DNA of 64,000 nt from Kocuria palustris. Its GTDB lineage: Bacteria; Actinomycetota; Actinomycetes; Actinomycetales; Micrococcaceae. The notes under the pieces are model-generated. The model was not told the DNA's origin and ran no database searches. It saw only the letters and a list, made by a program, of their open reading frames with translations. Below are positions 1 to 7,350 of this stretch, piece after piece. Numbering within the stretch: the first letter of the stretch is position 1; the number at the start of each line of letters is the position of its first letter. Both the position numbers and the translations under genes were made by a program. The stretch is taken from the NCBI RefSeq assembly GCF_016907795.1, contig NZ_JAFBCR010000001.1:496001-560000 (forward strand), in the 5' to 3' direction.

Positions 1-172
1 TCTGCTCGAGCTGTCCGAGCAGGGGCTCGAGCTCCACGCCCTTCAGCTCGCCGAAGCCGAGCCAGCGCCGGGCCGTGCGCACGTCGTCGAACCCGGTCTT
101 GACCAGGCGCCGGTCCGCGAGCTTCTCGAGCGCCTCCGGAAGGGCGGTGGGAGCGTCCTGTTCCTGGCTCAT
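1..172 (-). CDS. glnE: glnE, N-terminal fragment (glutamine synthetase adenylyltransferase)
   Basis: Only the first 57 codons lie inside the window; the gene runs off the left edge. The start is the ATG at 172-170, and the peptide begins MSQEQDAPTALPEAL. It then has the basic, leucine-rich stretch LVKTGFDDVRTARRWLG that resembles the beginning of GlnE proteins. GlnE adds and removes AMP on glutamine synthetase in response to nitrogen status. The assignment rests on this short N-terminus plus position: in mycobacteria glnE directly follows glnA2, as here with only 20 bases between the genes, so the two are probably co-transcribed. Confidence 0.65.
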   Translation of the reverse strand, partial: MSQEQDAPTALPEALEKLADRRLVKTGFDDVRTARRWLGFGELKGVELEPLLGQLEQ

Positions 173-192
173 ATGGGAGCGCCTTCCGTTCT

Positions 193-1536
193 TCAGAGCA
201 GGCCGAGATTGGTCTCGAGTTCGTAGCGGGTGACCACCGTGCGGTAGGACTCCCATTCCGCGCGCTTGTTGCGCATGATGTGCCCGAAGACCTGCTCGCC
301 GAGCAGATCGGCCATGAACTCGGACTCCTCGGCCAGTCGGATCGCCTCGTGCAGGGAGCCCGGCATGGGCTCGTGCCCGGCCACGCGGCGCTCGGCGCTG
401 GACATGGCGCTCAGATCGTCCGACTCGACCTCAGGCAGCTCCAGCTCGTCCTCGATCCCGCGCAGGCCGGCGGCCAGCACGCCGGCGTAGGCCAGGTACG
501 GGTTGGCCGCCGAGTCCAGGCCGCGGTACTCGATGCGCGCGGACTGCACCTTGTCCGGCTTGTACAGCGGCACCCGCACGAGCGCGGAGCGGTTGTTGTG
601 GCCCCAGGAGACGTAGGAGGGAGCCTCGTCGCCGCCCCACAGCCGCTTGTACGAGTTCACGAACTGATTGGTCAGGATCGCCATCTCCGGGGCGTAGCGC
701 AGCACGCCGGCGATGAAGTGCCCGGCCACGCGCGAGAGCTGGAACTCGGCACCCGCCTCGAAGAACGCGTTGGTGTCGCCCTCGAACAGGGAGAAGTGCG
801 TGTGCATGCCCGAACCGGGGTGATTGCCGAACGGCTTGGGCATGAAGGTCGCGTACGAGTCGTGCTTGAGCGCCGACTCCTTGACGATCGTGCGGAACGT
901 CATGATGTTGTCCGCGGTCTGCAGCGGATCGGCATAGCGCAGGTCGATCTCGTTCTGGCCCGGGCCGGCCTCATGGTGGGAGAACTCGACGGAGATGCCG
1001 ACCTCCTCGAGCATGAGCACGACGTCCCTGCGGAAGTTCTGCACCACGCCGCCCGGGGTGTGATCGAAGTAGCCCTCGCTGTCCACCGGCGTGGGCTCAC
1101 CCGTGGCAGGATCCAGGCGCGAGGACTCCAGGAGGTAGAACTCGATCTCCGGGGAGGTGTAGCAGGTGACACCCTGCTCGGTGGCCTTGGCCAGCACGCG
1201 CTTGAGCACGCCGCGGGGATCCGCCATGGACGGCTCGCCGTCCGGGGTGAGGATGTCGCAGAACATGCGGGCCGTGGGCTGATCCTTACCGCGCCACGGC
1301 AGGATCTGGAAGGTCGAGGGATCCGGCTGCAGGAGCATGTCCGACTCCGTGACCCGCGAGAAGCCCTCGATTGAGGAGCCGTCGAAGCCCAGCCCCTCCT
1401 CGAAGGCCGACTCGACCTCCGCCGGGGCGAGCGCGACGGACTTGAGCGTGCCCGTCACGTCCGTGAACCACATGCGCACGAAGCGGACGTCGCGGTCCTC
1501 GATGGTGCGCAGCACGAACTCCTGCTGACGGTCCAT
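193..1536 (-). CDS. glnA2: Type I glutamine synthetase, GlnA2 class
   Basis: The 447-residue product makes glutamine from glutamate, ammonia and ATP. FDGSSIEGF (51-59), the metal-site segment PEIEFYL (129-135) and KPFGNHPGSGMHTH (234-247) are all present. Overall it resembles mycobacterial GlnA2 from end to end, including the MDRQ start. The region that carries the adenylylated tyrosine in enterobacterial GlnA (around 370-382) reads VESDDLSAMSSAE with no tyrosine, so this enzyme is probably not itself an AMP acceptor although glnE follows it. AAGGAGA precedes the ATG at 1536. A TAGGCT -10 at 1622-1617 gives a leader of about 70 bases. Confidence 0.93.
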   Translation of the reverse strand: MDRQQEFVLRTIEDRDVRFVRMWFTDVTGTLKSVALAPAEVESAFEEGLGFDGSSIEGFSRVTESDMLLQPDPSTFQILPWRGKDQPTARMFCDILTPDGEPSMADPRGVLKRVLAKATEQGVTCYTSPEIEFYLLESSRLDPATGEPTPVDSEGYFDHTPGGVVQNFRRDVVLMLEEVGISVEFSHHEAGPGQNEIDLRYADPLQTADNIMTFRTIVKESALKHDSYATFMPKPFGNHPGSGMHTHFSLFEGDTNAFFEAGAEFQLSRVAGHFIAGVLRYAPEMAILTNQFVNSYKRLWGGDEAPSYVSWGHNNRSALVRVPLYKPDKVQSARIEYRGLDSAANPYLAYAGVLAAGLRGIEDELELPEVESDDLSAMSSAERRVAGHEPMPGSLHEAIRLAEESEFMADLLGEQVFGHIMRNKRAEWESYRTVVTRYELETNLGLL

Positions 1537-1616
1537 GGGGTCTCCTTAGGCTCGAGAGCTCGCCCGCGAAGGCGAGGGGCCGTCGCCGATGACGACCCGA
1601 TGCGGTGCCGGATCAC

Positions 1617-1622
1617 AGCCTA
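1617..1622 (-). promoter_or_regulatory. -10 element of the glnA2-glnE transcript
   Basis: TAGGCT on the minus strand, about 80 bases before the glnA2 start, is of the TAnnnT form seen throughout this window. No convincing -35 was seen. Confidence 0.4.
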
Positions 1623-1666
1623 TCGGCCGGCTCGGACGGCGATGGGGGCGCGCCGTGTCCTGCGCG

Positions 1667-1679
1667 TACCCTGAGTCGC
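1667..1679 (+). promoter_or_regulatory. panB leaderless promoter
   Basis: TACCCT (1667-1672) is followed by exactly seven bases and then the ATG of panB at 1680. Transcription would therefore begin at or beside the start codon, giving a leaderless mRNA. No Shine-Dalgarno sequence is present. Confidence 0.55.
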
Positions 1680-2591
1680 ATGACTGATGCAGCTTCCTCG
1701 GATCACGCCGCAGATCGCCCGGACACCGCGCCCTACCCCAACAGCGCTTCCGTTCCCGCGGGCGCCGCCGAGCGCAGCGCACCGGGGCTGCGCAGCGTGG
1801 GCCGGGTGCGCACCCGGCACCTGCAGGAGGCCAAGGAGACCGGTGAGCGCTTCACGATGCTCACGGCCTACGACGCCATGGTCGCCGAGATCTTCGACTC
1901 CGCGGGCATCGACACCCTCCTGGTCGGCGACTCGGCCGGGAGCACGGTCTTCGGGGAGTCCTCGACCCTGCCGGTGACACCCGAGCAGATGATCATGCTC
2001 TCGGCTGCGGTCTCCCGCTCCGCCCGTCGTGCCCTGGTGATCGCCGACCTGCCCTTCGGCTCCTACGAGGAGTCCCCGCAGCAGGCCGTGCGCTCGGCGG
2101 TGCGGCTGCTCAAGGAGGGAGGGGTCCACGCGGTGAAGATCGAGGCGGACGTCGCGCTGGCCGAGCACGTCCGCGCCGTGGTGCGCGCGGGGATCCCCGT
2201 GATGGGCCATGTGGGCTTCACCCCGCAGTCCGAGCACGCCCTGGGCGGCTACCGCGTCCAGGGCCGCGGCGAGGCGGCCCGACGGGTCCTCGACGACGCT
2301 CTGGCCCTCCAGGAGGCCGGGGCGTTCTCCGTGCTGCTCGAGATGGTCCCGGCGCAGACCGCGCAGGAGATCGACGCCGCTCTGGACGTGCCGACCGTGG
2401 GCATCGGCGCAGGGGCTGCGACCACCGGGCAGGTGCTCGTGTGGCAGGACCTGCTGGGTCTCAACGGCGGACGCGTCCCGCGGTTCGTGCGTCAGTACGC
2501 CGCTCTGCGCTCCACGATCACCGACGCCGTGACCCGCTATGCCGACGACGTCCGCGACGGCTCCTTCCCCGGCCCCGAGCACACCTTCTGA
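1680..2591 (+). CDS. panB: 3-methyl-2-oxobutanoate hydroxymethyltransferase
   Basis: PanB transfers a hydroxymethyl group from methylene-tetrahydrofolate to ketoisovalerate, the first committed step of pantothenate (coenzyme A) synthesis. The 303-residue protein contains the family core MLTAYDAMVAEIFDSAG, then LLVGDSAGSTVFG with the metal-binding aspartate, GGVHAVKIEADV with the conserved Lys and Glu, and VPTVGIGAGAATTGQVLVWQD near the end. An N-terminal extension of about 40 residues precedes the usual fold. The reading frame is open to 1605, but the ATG at 1680 is preferred because it follows a -10 box by seven bases. The gene is divergent from glnA2. Confidence 0.93.
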   Translation: MTDAASSDHAADRPDTAPYPNSASVPAGAAERSAPGLRSVGRVRTRHLQEAKETGERFTMLTAYDAMVAEIFDSAGIDTLLVGDSAGSTVFGESSTLPVTPEQMIMLSAAVSRSARRALVIADLPFGSYEESPQQAVRSAVRLLKEGGVHAVKIEADVALAEHVRAVVRAGIPVMGHVGFTPQSEHALGGYRVQGRGEAARRVLDDALALQEAGAFSVLLEMVPAQTAQEIDAALDVPTVGIGAGAATTGQVLVWQDLLGLNGGRVPRFVRQYAALRSTITDAVTRYADDVRDGSFPGPEHTF

Positions 2592-2664
2592 AGCTGCCCC
2601 TGAGCAGGTCCGAGCCGGCCAGGCACGTGGCCTGAGAGCTCAGCTGCGAGGCACGGGACGACGA

Positions 2665-2696
2665 GGGCCCCGACGGCAGCGCTGCCGTCGGGGCCC
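2665..2696. terminator. Bidirectional terminator between panB and the SPOR-like gene
   Basis: A perfect 32-base palindrome (16-base arms, GGGCCCCGACGGCAGC and its complement) lies between two convergent genes. There is no T-run on either side, as is usual in this genome. Confidence 0.75.
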
Positions 2697-2726
2697 GTCC
2701 ACGTCCTCGGAGCAGACGAAGCCCGC

Positions 2727-2900
2727 TCAGTCGTCGCGGAACTCGCGCTCCTTCTCGTCCCAGGCCTTGGACTTGGCCGCCGCGGTCTCCAGCGCCTTGC
2801 GCGCCTCGGCCTCCGAGGCGTACGGGCCCAGCAGCTGGCTGTAGTCCGACTGCTGGCCCTGCTCGATCTGACCGCTGCTGAGGTTGTACCAGTACTCCAT
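2727..2900 (-). CDS. Small SPOR-like protein of the map neighbourhood
   Basis: A 57-residue protein beginning MEYWYNLSSGQIEQGQQS, with GPYASEAEARKALE and a charged tail. It has the pattern of small SPOR-like proteins of actinobacteria: an aromatic strand, then a GPY(A/S)-x-EEA helix. SPOR domains bind denuded glycan strands in larger septal proteins; a function for this stand-alone version is not established. The frame stays open to an ATG at 2939, but the inner ATG is preferred because such proteins usually begin MEYWYN. It converges with panB and is divergent from map. Confidence 0.7.
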   Translation of the reverse strand: MEYWYNLSSGQIEQGQQSDYSQLLGPYASEAEARKALETAAAKSKAWDEKEREFRDD

Positions 2901-3085
2901 GAGGCGACCCGCCTTCCCGGTGTCGTCGTGCGGCCGCATGGCTCCAGGGCCCTGCGGCCGGCTCGCTGCGCGAGCGCTTCCGCTGCCCAGTATCCCCCAC
3001 CGTGATCCGCACGGCCTGCTCCGTCCGCGGCACGCCGCCCCTTTGCCCGGTCGACCGGTCCCGCAACGGCGTCGGCCCGGAGAAC

Positions 3086-3091
3086 TAGGCT
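3086..3091 (+). promoter_or_regulatory. -10 element of map
   Basis: TAGGCT lies about 64 bases before the map start codon, giving a predicted 5' leader of roughly 55 bases. Confidence 0.4.
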
Positions 3092-3154
3092 GGGAGGAAG
3101 ACCACCCGACGCAGCGCCGTCGAGAACCCCTGACCAGAAGGAGCGCCGATCCCC

Positions 3155-4063
3155 GTGTCCAGCCCGTCCCACAACCTCCCCGCCGAGCCCGGCGCCGCGC
3201 CGCTCGGGCGCCTGCGCCCCGGAGCCATCGGGAAGTCGCGCCAGGTGCCCGGCGGCATCGTCCGACCCGAGTACGTGGGCAAGCAGGATCCCGACGAGGG
3301 CAAGTGCTCGAACATCTACACCCCGGAGGAGATCGAGCTGGTGCGGGCCGCCGGCACGATCGCCGCCGACGCCCTGCAGGAGGCCGGGAAGGCCTGCGTG
3401 CCGGGCACGACCACCGATGAGCTGGACCGGATCGCCCACGAGTACATGTGCGATCACGGGGCGTATCCGTCCTGCCTGGGCTACCGCGGCTTCCGCAAGT
3501 CGATCTGCACCTCGCTCAACGAGGTCATCTGCCACGGCATCCCGGATTCCACCGTGCTCGAGGACGGCGACATCATCAACCTCGACGTCACGGCCTACAA
3601 GGACGGGATGCACGGCGACACGAACGCCATGTTCCTGGTGGGCGAGGTCGACGAGCAGTCCCGCCTGCTCGTGGAGCGGACACGGGAGTCGCTGAACCGC
3701 GCCATGAAGGCAGTGCGTCCGGGCCGCGAGATCAACGTCATCGGACGGGTCATCGAGAAGTACGCCCAGCGCTTCGGATACGGCGTGGTCCGCGACTTCA
3801 CGGGCCACGGAGTGGGCCACGAATTCCACACCGGGCTGATCATCCCGCATTACGATGCCGCGCCCTCCTATGCCACGGAGATCGTTCCGGGCATGATCTT
3901 CACCATCGAGCCCATGCTCACTCTCGGATCCATCCAGTGGGAGCAGTGGGACGACGACTGGACGATCACCACCGCCGACAGGCGGCGCACCGCCCAGTTC
4001 GAGCACACCATGGTGGTCACCGAGGACGGCGTGGATGTCCTGACGCTGCCCACGGCCGCCTGA
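3155..4063 (+). CDS. map: Methionine aminopeptidase, type I
   Basis: This enzyme removes the initiator methionine from nascent proteins. The five metal ligands can be read: two Asp in [19 protein letters not shown], His in GHGVGHEFH, Glu in FTIEPML and Glu in QFEHTMV. The 302-residue length includes an N-terminal extension of about 45 residues, as in the longer actinobacterial MetAPs. The start is GTG at 3155, preceded by AGAAGGAG. ppgK follows after 29 bases on the same strand, so the two may share a transcript. Confidence 0.94.
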   Translation: MSSPSHNLPAEPGAAPLGRLRPGAIGKSRQVPGGIVRPEYVGKQDPDEGKCSNIYTPEEIELVRAAGTIAADALQEAGKACVPGTTTDELDRIAHEYMCDHGAYPSCLGYRGFRKSICTSLNEVICHGIPDSTVLEDGDIINLDVTAYKDGMHGDTNAMFLVGEVDEQSRLLVERTRESLNRAMKAVRPGREINVIGRVIEKYAQRFGYGVVRDFTGHGVGHEFHTGLIIPHYDAAPSYATEIVPGMIFTIEPMLTLGSIQWEQWDDDWTITTADRRRTAQFEHTMVVTEDGVDVLTLPTAA

Positions 4064-4092
4064 GCCTGCACCGCCCATCGAAGGGAGCCGAC

Positions 4093-5001
4093 ATGGCCGC
4101 CAAGAAGACCCCCGCCAAGCCCGCGGAGAAGATCACCGCCGAGGACGTCGTCAAGGACTCGGGAGTCCGCGACGATGACACCACTCCCCCGGCCCCGTCC
4201 GCGGGCTCGGCCTCGAGCGCGCGTCGCTTCATCGGGATCGATGTCGGCGGCACCGGCATCAAGGGCGGGATCGTCGACCTGGAGGTCGGCGATCTGATCG
4301 GGGAGCGCTACCGCATCCCCACGCCGCAGCCGGCCACGCCGGAAGCCGTCGGCAAGGTCATCGGCGAGATCGTCGCCGTGCTGCAGGACCGCGAGGGTGC
4401 CCCGGAGCCGGGATCGCCCATCGGCGTGATCGTCCCGTCGATCGTCAAGAACGGCGTGACCAAGCTGGCGGCCAACATCGACGAGTCGTGGGTCGGGGCG
4501 AACATCGCCGAGACCTTCTCCGAGACGCTGGGCCGTCCGATCGCTGCCCTCAACGACGCCGACGGCGCCGGCCTGGCCGAGGCCCGCTACGGCGCCGGCA
4601 GGGGCGTCGACGGACTGGTCATCATGCTCACCCTGGGCACGGGCATCGGTGCCGGCCTGATCATGGACGGGCATCTGGTGCCCAACGCCGAGCTCGGGCA
4701 CCTGGAGCTCGACGGCCACGACGCCGAGACCCGGGCCTCTGCCGTGGCGCGCGAGCGGCAGGAGCTGTCGTACAAGAAGTGGGCCACGCACCGGCTGCAG
4801 CCCTATTTCGAGCACGTGCAGATGCTGTTCTCCCCCGACCTGTTCGTGGTCGGCGGCGGCGTGTCCAAGAAGTCGGACAAGTTCCTGCCGCTGCTCGAGC
4901 TCGAGACCCCCGTGGAGGTGGCTCAGCTGCGCAACAACGCGGGCATCGTGGGCGCCGCCCTGTGGGCCGAGGAGGATCAGCGCCGCCACGCGGACGACTG
5001 A
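4093..5001 (+). CDS. ppgK: Polyphosphate glucokinase (ROK family)
   Basis: PpgK phosphorylates glucose to glucose 6-phosphate using polyphosphate or ATP. The 302-residue protein has a lysine- and alanine-rich N-terminal extension (about 1-45). The phosphate-binding motif FIGIDVGGTGIKGGIVD follows, then TLGTGIGAGLIMDGHLVPNAELGHLE with the ROK sugar-site glutamates, and LFVVGGGVSKKSDKFLP. Its sequence is of the actinobacterial PpgK type, not a plain ATP glucokinase. ATG at 4093 follows GAAGGGAG. The frame is open far upstream, but that part overlaps map. Confidence 0.92.
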   Translation: MAAKKTPAKPAEKITAEDVVKDSGVRDDDTTPPAPSAGSASSARRFIGIDVGGTGIKGGIVDLEVGDLIGERYRIPTPQPATPEAVGKVIGEIVAVLQDREGAPEPGSPIGVIVPSIVKNGVTKLAANIDESWVGANIAETFSETLGRPIAALNDADGAGLAEARYGAGRGVDGLVIMLTLGTGIGAGLIMDGHLVPNAELGHLELDGHDAETRASAVARERQELSYKKWATHRLQPYFEHVQMLFSPDLFVVGGGVSKKSDKFLPLLELETPVEVAQLRNNAGIVGAALWAEEDQRRHADD

Positions 5002-5035
5002 GCCCTGATCCGGCCCGGCAGCCTCCCGGCCTAGG

Positions 5036-5123
5036 TTGAGAGACTGCCCGGCAGTGCAGCCGGGCAGTACAAAGGCCCGTCAAGCTTCGCGGCTTCCCCT
5101 CCGCAACCCCTGACGGGCCTTAT
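5036..5123 (-). ncRNA. Candidate small RNA with two hairpins
   Basis: On the minus strand a TTGCCG -35 (5159-5154), an 18-base spacer and a TATAGT -10 (5135-5130) predict a start near 5123. This is one of the best consensus promoters in the window. The transcript would open with an 11-base-pair stem (5121-5111 with 5082-5072) whose loop carries GGGG and GGAGGGG plus a small inner hairpin. It would end with the 10-base-pair stem at 5068-5043. There is no open frame, and the RNA points away from nrdR and antisense to the end of ppgK, so an independent small RNA is the best reading. No known family was recognised. Confidence 0.45.
5043..5068. terminator. Terminator hairpin after ppgK / 3' end of candidate sRNA
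   Basis: ACTGCCCGGC and its exact complement form a 10-base-pair stem around a six-base loop. It lies downstream of ppgK and would also end a minus-strand RNA started near 5123. Confidence 0.65.
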
Positions 5124-5129
5124 GCGTTG

Positions 5130-5159
5130 ACTATATAGGACGTTTCCGATCCCCGGCAA
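5130..5159 (-). promoter_or_regulatory. Promoter of the candidate small RNA
   Basis: TTGCCG - 18 bases - TATAGT, reading right to left. It lies in a locally AT-rich patch in an otherwise very GC-rich region. Confidence 0.5.
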
Positions 5160-5221
5160 GGCGGTGATCGCCGAGGGCGGAACCCGCGGCGCAGCCCCGA
5201 GTCACAGCCGGGAGGCTCCGG

Positions 5222-5836
5222 TCACAGCAGCCTCTCCTGCTCGGGGCTGTCCTCCGTCTCGGCGGGTGCGGCGGAGCGTCGTCGCTGCGCGGACGTGCGT
5301 CGCTCGGCGGAGGGGGCGGTGCGACGCTTGGAGCGCCGCGGTGCGGTCACCTCGTCATCCACGAGCGCCTGCTGGCCGTTGGACTGGGCGGCGCGCTCGG
5401 AGCGCAGCACCTCGATCGCGTTCTCGAAGTCGTCCAGGTCGCTGAAAGCCTGGTACACGGAGGCGAAGCGCAGATAGGCCACCACATCCAGGCGGCGCAG
5501 CGGCTTGAGGATGGCCAGCCCGACCTCGTCGGCCTCGATCTCGGCGATCCCGGCCCCGCGAACCGACTCCTCGACCTCCTGAGCCAGCTTGGCCAGGTCG
5601 TCCTCGTTCACCGGCCGGCCCTGGCATGCCTTGCGCACGCCGGAGACGATCTTCTGGCGCTCGAACGGCTCGGTGACCCCCGAGCGCTTGATCACCGAGA
5701 TGGTGGTGGTCTCCATGGTGGAGAATCTCCGCTTGCACGCGGCGCACTGGCGGCGGCGCCGGATCGCGGCGCCGTCGTCGGTGGTGCGCGAGTCCACGAC
5801 CTTGGAGTCGGGGTGGCGGCAGAACGGGCAGTGCAT
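5222..5836 (-). CDS. nrdR: Transcriptional repressor NrdR
   Basis: NrdR senses ATP/dATP and represses ribonucleotide reductase genes. Residues 1-34 form the zinc ribbon with Cys3, Cys6, Cys31 and Cys34. An ATP-cone domain follows (about 49-139; [25 protein letters not shown]). At 204 residues it is about 50 longer than the usual 150. The extra C-terminus, after about residue 150, is a basic, Ala/Arg/Ser-rich tail ending [13 protein letters not shown] at 5836 is the start that puts the zinc ribbon at the N-terminus. hisD ends two bases upstream, so translation is probably coupled. No nrd gene is nearby. Confidence 0.93.
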   Translation of the reverse strand: MHCPFCRHPDSKVVDSRTTDDGAAIRRRRQCAACKRRFSTMETTTISVIKRSGVTEPFERQKIVSGVRKACQGRPVNEDDLAKLAQEVEESVRGAGIAEIEADEVGLAILKPLRRLDVVAYLRFASVYQAFSDLDDFENAIEVLRSERAAQSNGQQALVDDEVTAPRRSKRRTAPSAERRTSAQRRRSAAPAETEDSPEQERLL

Positions 5837-5838
5837 GC

Positions 5839-7287
5839 TCAGCCCTCCGTGTCGGCGGCGGGCTCGGCGGAATCCTGCGCGCGCACCGTGACGGCCACGC
5901 CGTGGTTGGGCAGGTCCTCCGCCTCGGCCAGCGCCGAGATCGCCGGCTCCAGGTGCAGCAGGGCGTCCCGGTCGTACTCGATGATCTGCACGGCCTTCAT
6001 GAAGCTCGTGGTGCACAGTCCCTGGGCGTGCACGGCAGAGCCACCCGTGGGCAGCACGTGGTTGGAACCGGCCGCGTAGTCCCCCAGCGGCACCGGGCTG
6101 TACGGGCCCACGAAGATCGCCCCGGCATTGCGCACCCTGGCCGCCACGGCGCGCGGATCCTCGGTGTGGATCTCGAGGTGCTCGGCGGCGTAGGCATCGG
6201 CCACGGCGATCGAGGCCTCGAGGCTGTCGGTGAGCACCACGCCGGACTGCTCGCCCTCCAGCGCCGTGCGGATGCGCTCGGCGTGGCGCGCCGTGCCGGC
6301 CAGCTCCACGATGGCCTCTGCGACCTGCTGCGCGATCCGCGGGCTGTGGGTGATCAGCACCGACCCGGCCAGCGGGTCGTGCTCTGCCTGGGAGATCAGA
6401 TCGGCGGCCACGTAGCGCGGCTGAGCGGTCTCATCGGCGATCACGGCGATCTCGGTGGTGCCGGCCTCGGCATCGACGCCCACGACCGAGCGCAGCTGGC
6501 GCTTGGCGGTCGCCACGAACAGGTTGCCCGGCCCGGTGATCGTGTGCACGGGCTCCAGGACGTCACGGCGGTCCTCGCCCTCGTCGACCACGCCGTGGGC
6601 CATGGCGGCCAGGGCCTGGGCCCCGCCGATCGCCCAGACCTCGTCCACGCCGAGCAGCCCGGCGGCGGCCAGGATCGTGGGATGCGGCAGGCCGCCGAAC
6701 TCGGCCTGCGGCGGCGTGCACAGCACGACCGACTCGACGCCGGCGGCCTGCGCGGGCACGACGTTCATCACGACCGACGAGGGGTAGACGGCCAGACCGC
6801 CCGGGACGTAGAGGCCCACGCGCTGCACCGGGGTCCATCGGTGGACCAGTCGTGCTCCGGGAGCGACCTCGATCTCGGCATCGGCCGGGCGCTGAGCGGC
6901 GGCGAAGGCGCGGCAGCGCTCGATGGCCGATTCGAGACCCGCGCGCACCGCCGGGTCCAGCTCCCGCACGGCCTGCTGGATCTGCTCGGGGGCCACCCGG
7001 AGACGATCCTGCTTGACCTTGTCGAAGCGCTGGGCGTAGTCCCGCAGGGCCTGCGCGCCGCGCTCGCGCACGTCCGCGATGATCGAGCGGACCGTGTCCT
7101 CCGCGTCCTGGCGCGTGCCCTCGGTCTGCCGGGGCACGACGGCGCGCAGCTGCGCCCAGGCCAGGTCCTGGCCGCGCAGATCGATCGTGCGCAGGACGGG
7201 ACCGGCCCCGTTCTCGGCGCGGTCCTGGGACGAGGCCGCGGCAGCGGGGTCGGCGGAGGGCACGGGGTTCTCAGGATTCGCGTTCAC
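5839..7287 (-). CDS. hisD: Histidinol dehydrogenase
   Basis: HisD carries out the last two oxidations of histidine synthesis. Signature segments are [19 protein letters not shown], the zinc and NAD region [26 protein letters not shown], and the catalytic Glu-His pair in AAEHLEIH. The usual fold starts at VLRTIDLRG, leaving an N-terminal extension of about 30 residues. The frame has an ATG at 7296, but TAGAAT (7300-7295) overlaps that ATG and lies exactly seven bases before a GTG at 7287. The GTG, giving 482 residues, is therefore preferred as a leaderless start. No other his gene is adjacent. Confidence 0.93.
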   Translation of the reverse strand: MNANPENPVPSADPAAAASSQDRAENGAGPVLRTIDLRGQDLAWAQLRAVVPRQTEGTRQDAEDTVRSIIADVRERGAQALRDYAQRFDKVKQDRLRVAPEQIQQAVRELDPAVRAGLESAIERCRAFAAAQRPADAEIEVAPGARLVHRWTPVQRVGLYVPGGLAVYPSSVVMNVVPAQAAGVESVVLCTPPQAEFGGLPHPTILAAAGLLGVDEVWAIGGAQALAAMAHGVVDEGEDRRDVLEPVHTITGPGNLFVATAKRQLRSVVGVDAEAGTTEIAVIADETAQPRYVAADLISQAEHDPLAGSVLITHSPRIAQQVAEAIVELAGTARHAERIRTALEGEQSGVVLTDSLEASIAVADAYAAEHLEIHTEDPRAVAARVRNAGAIFVGPYSPVPLGDYAAGSNHVLPTGGSAVHAQGLCTTSFMKAVQIIEYDRDALLHLEPAISALAEAEDLPNHGVAVTVRAQDSAEPAADTEG

Positions 7288-7300
7288 GGCGTCCATTCTA
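7288..7300 (-). promoter_or_regulatory. hisD leaderless promoter
   Basis: TAGAAT at 7300-7295, then seven bases, then GTG at 7287-7285. This spacing matches panB, dnaE, pgeF, mtr and pknL in this window. Confidence 0.45.
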
Positions 7301-7350
7301 GGCCCCGGGCGATGACGGCCCCGGGAGCACCGGCCCCCTCTGCGACGGGC

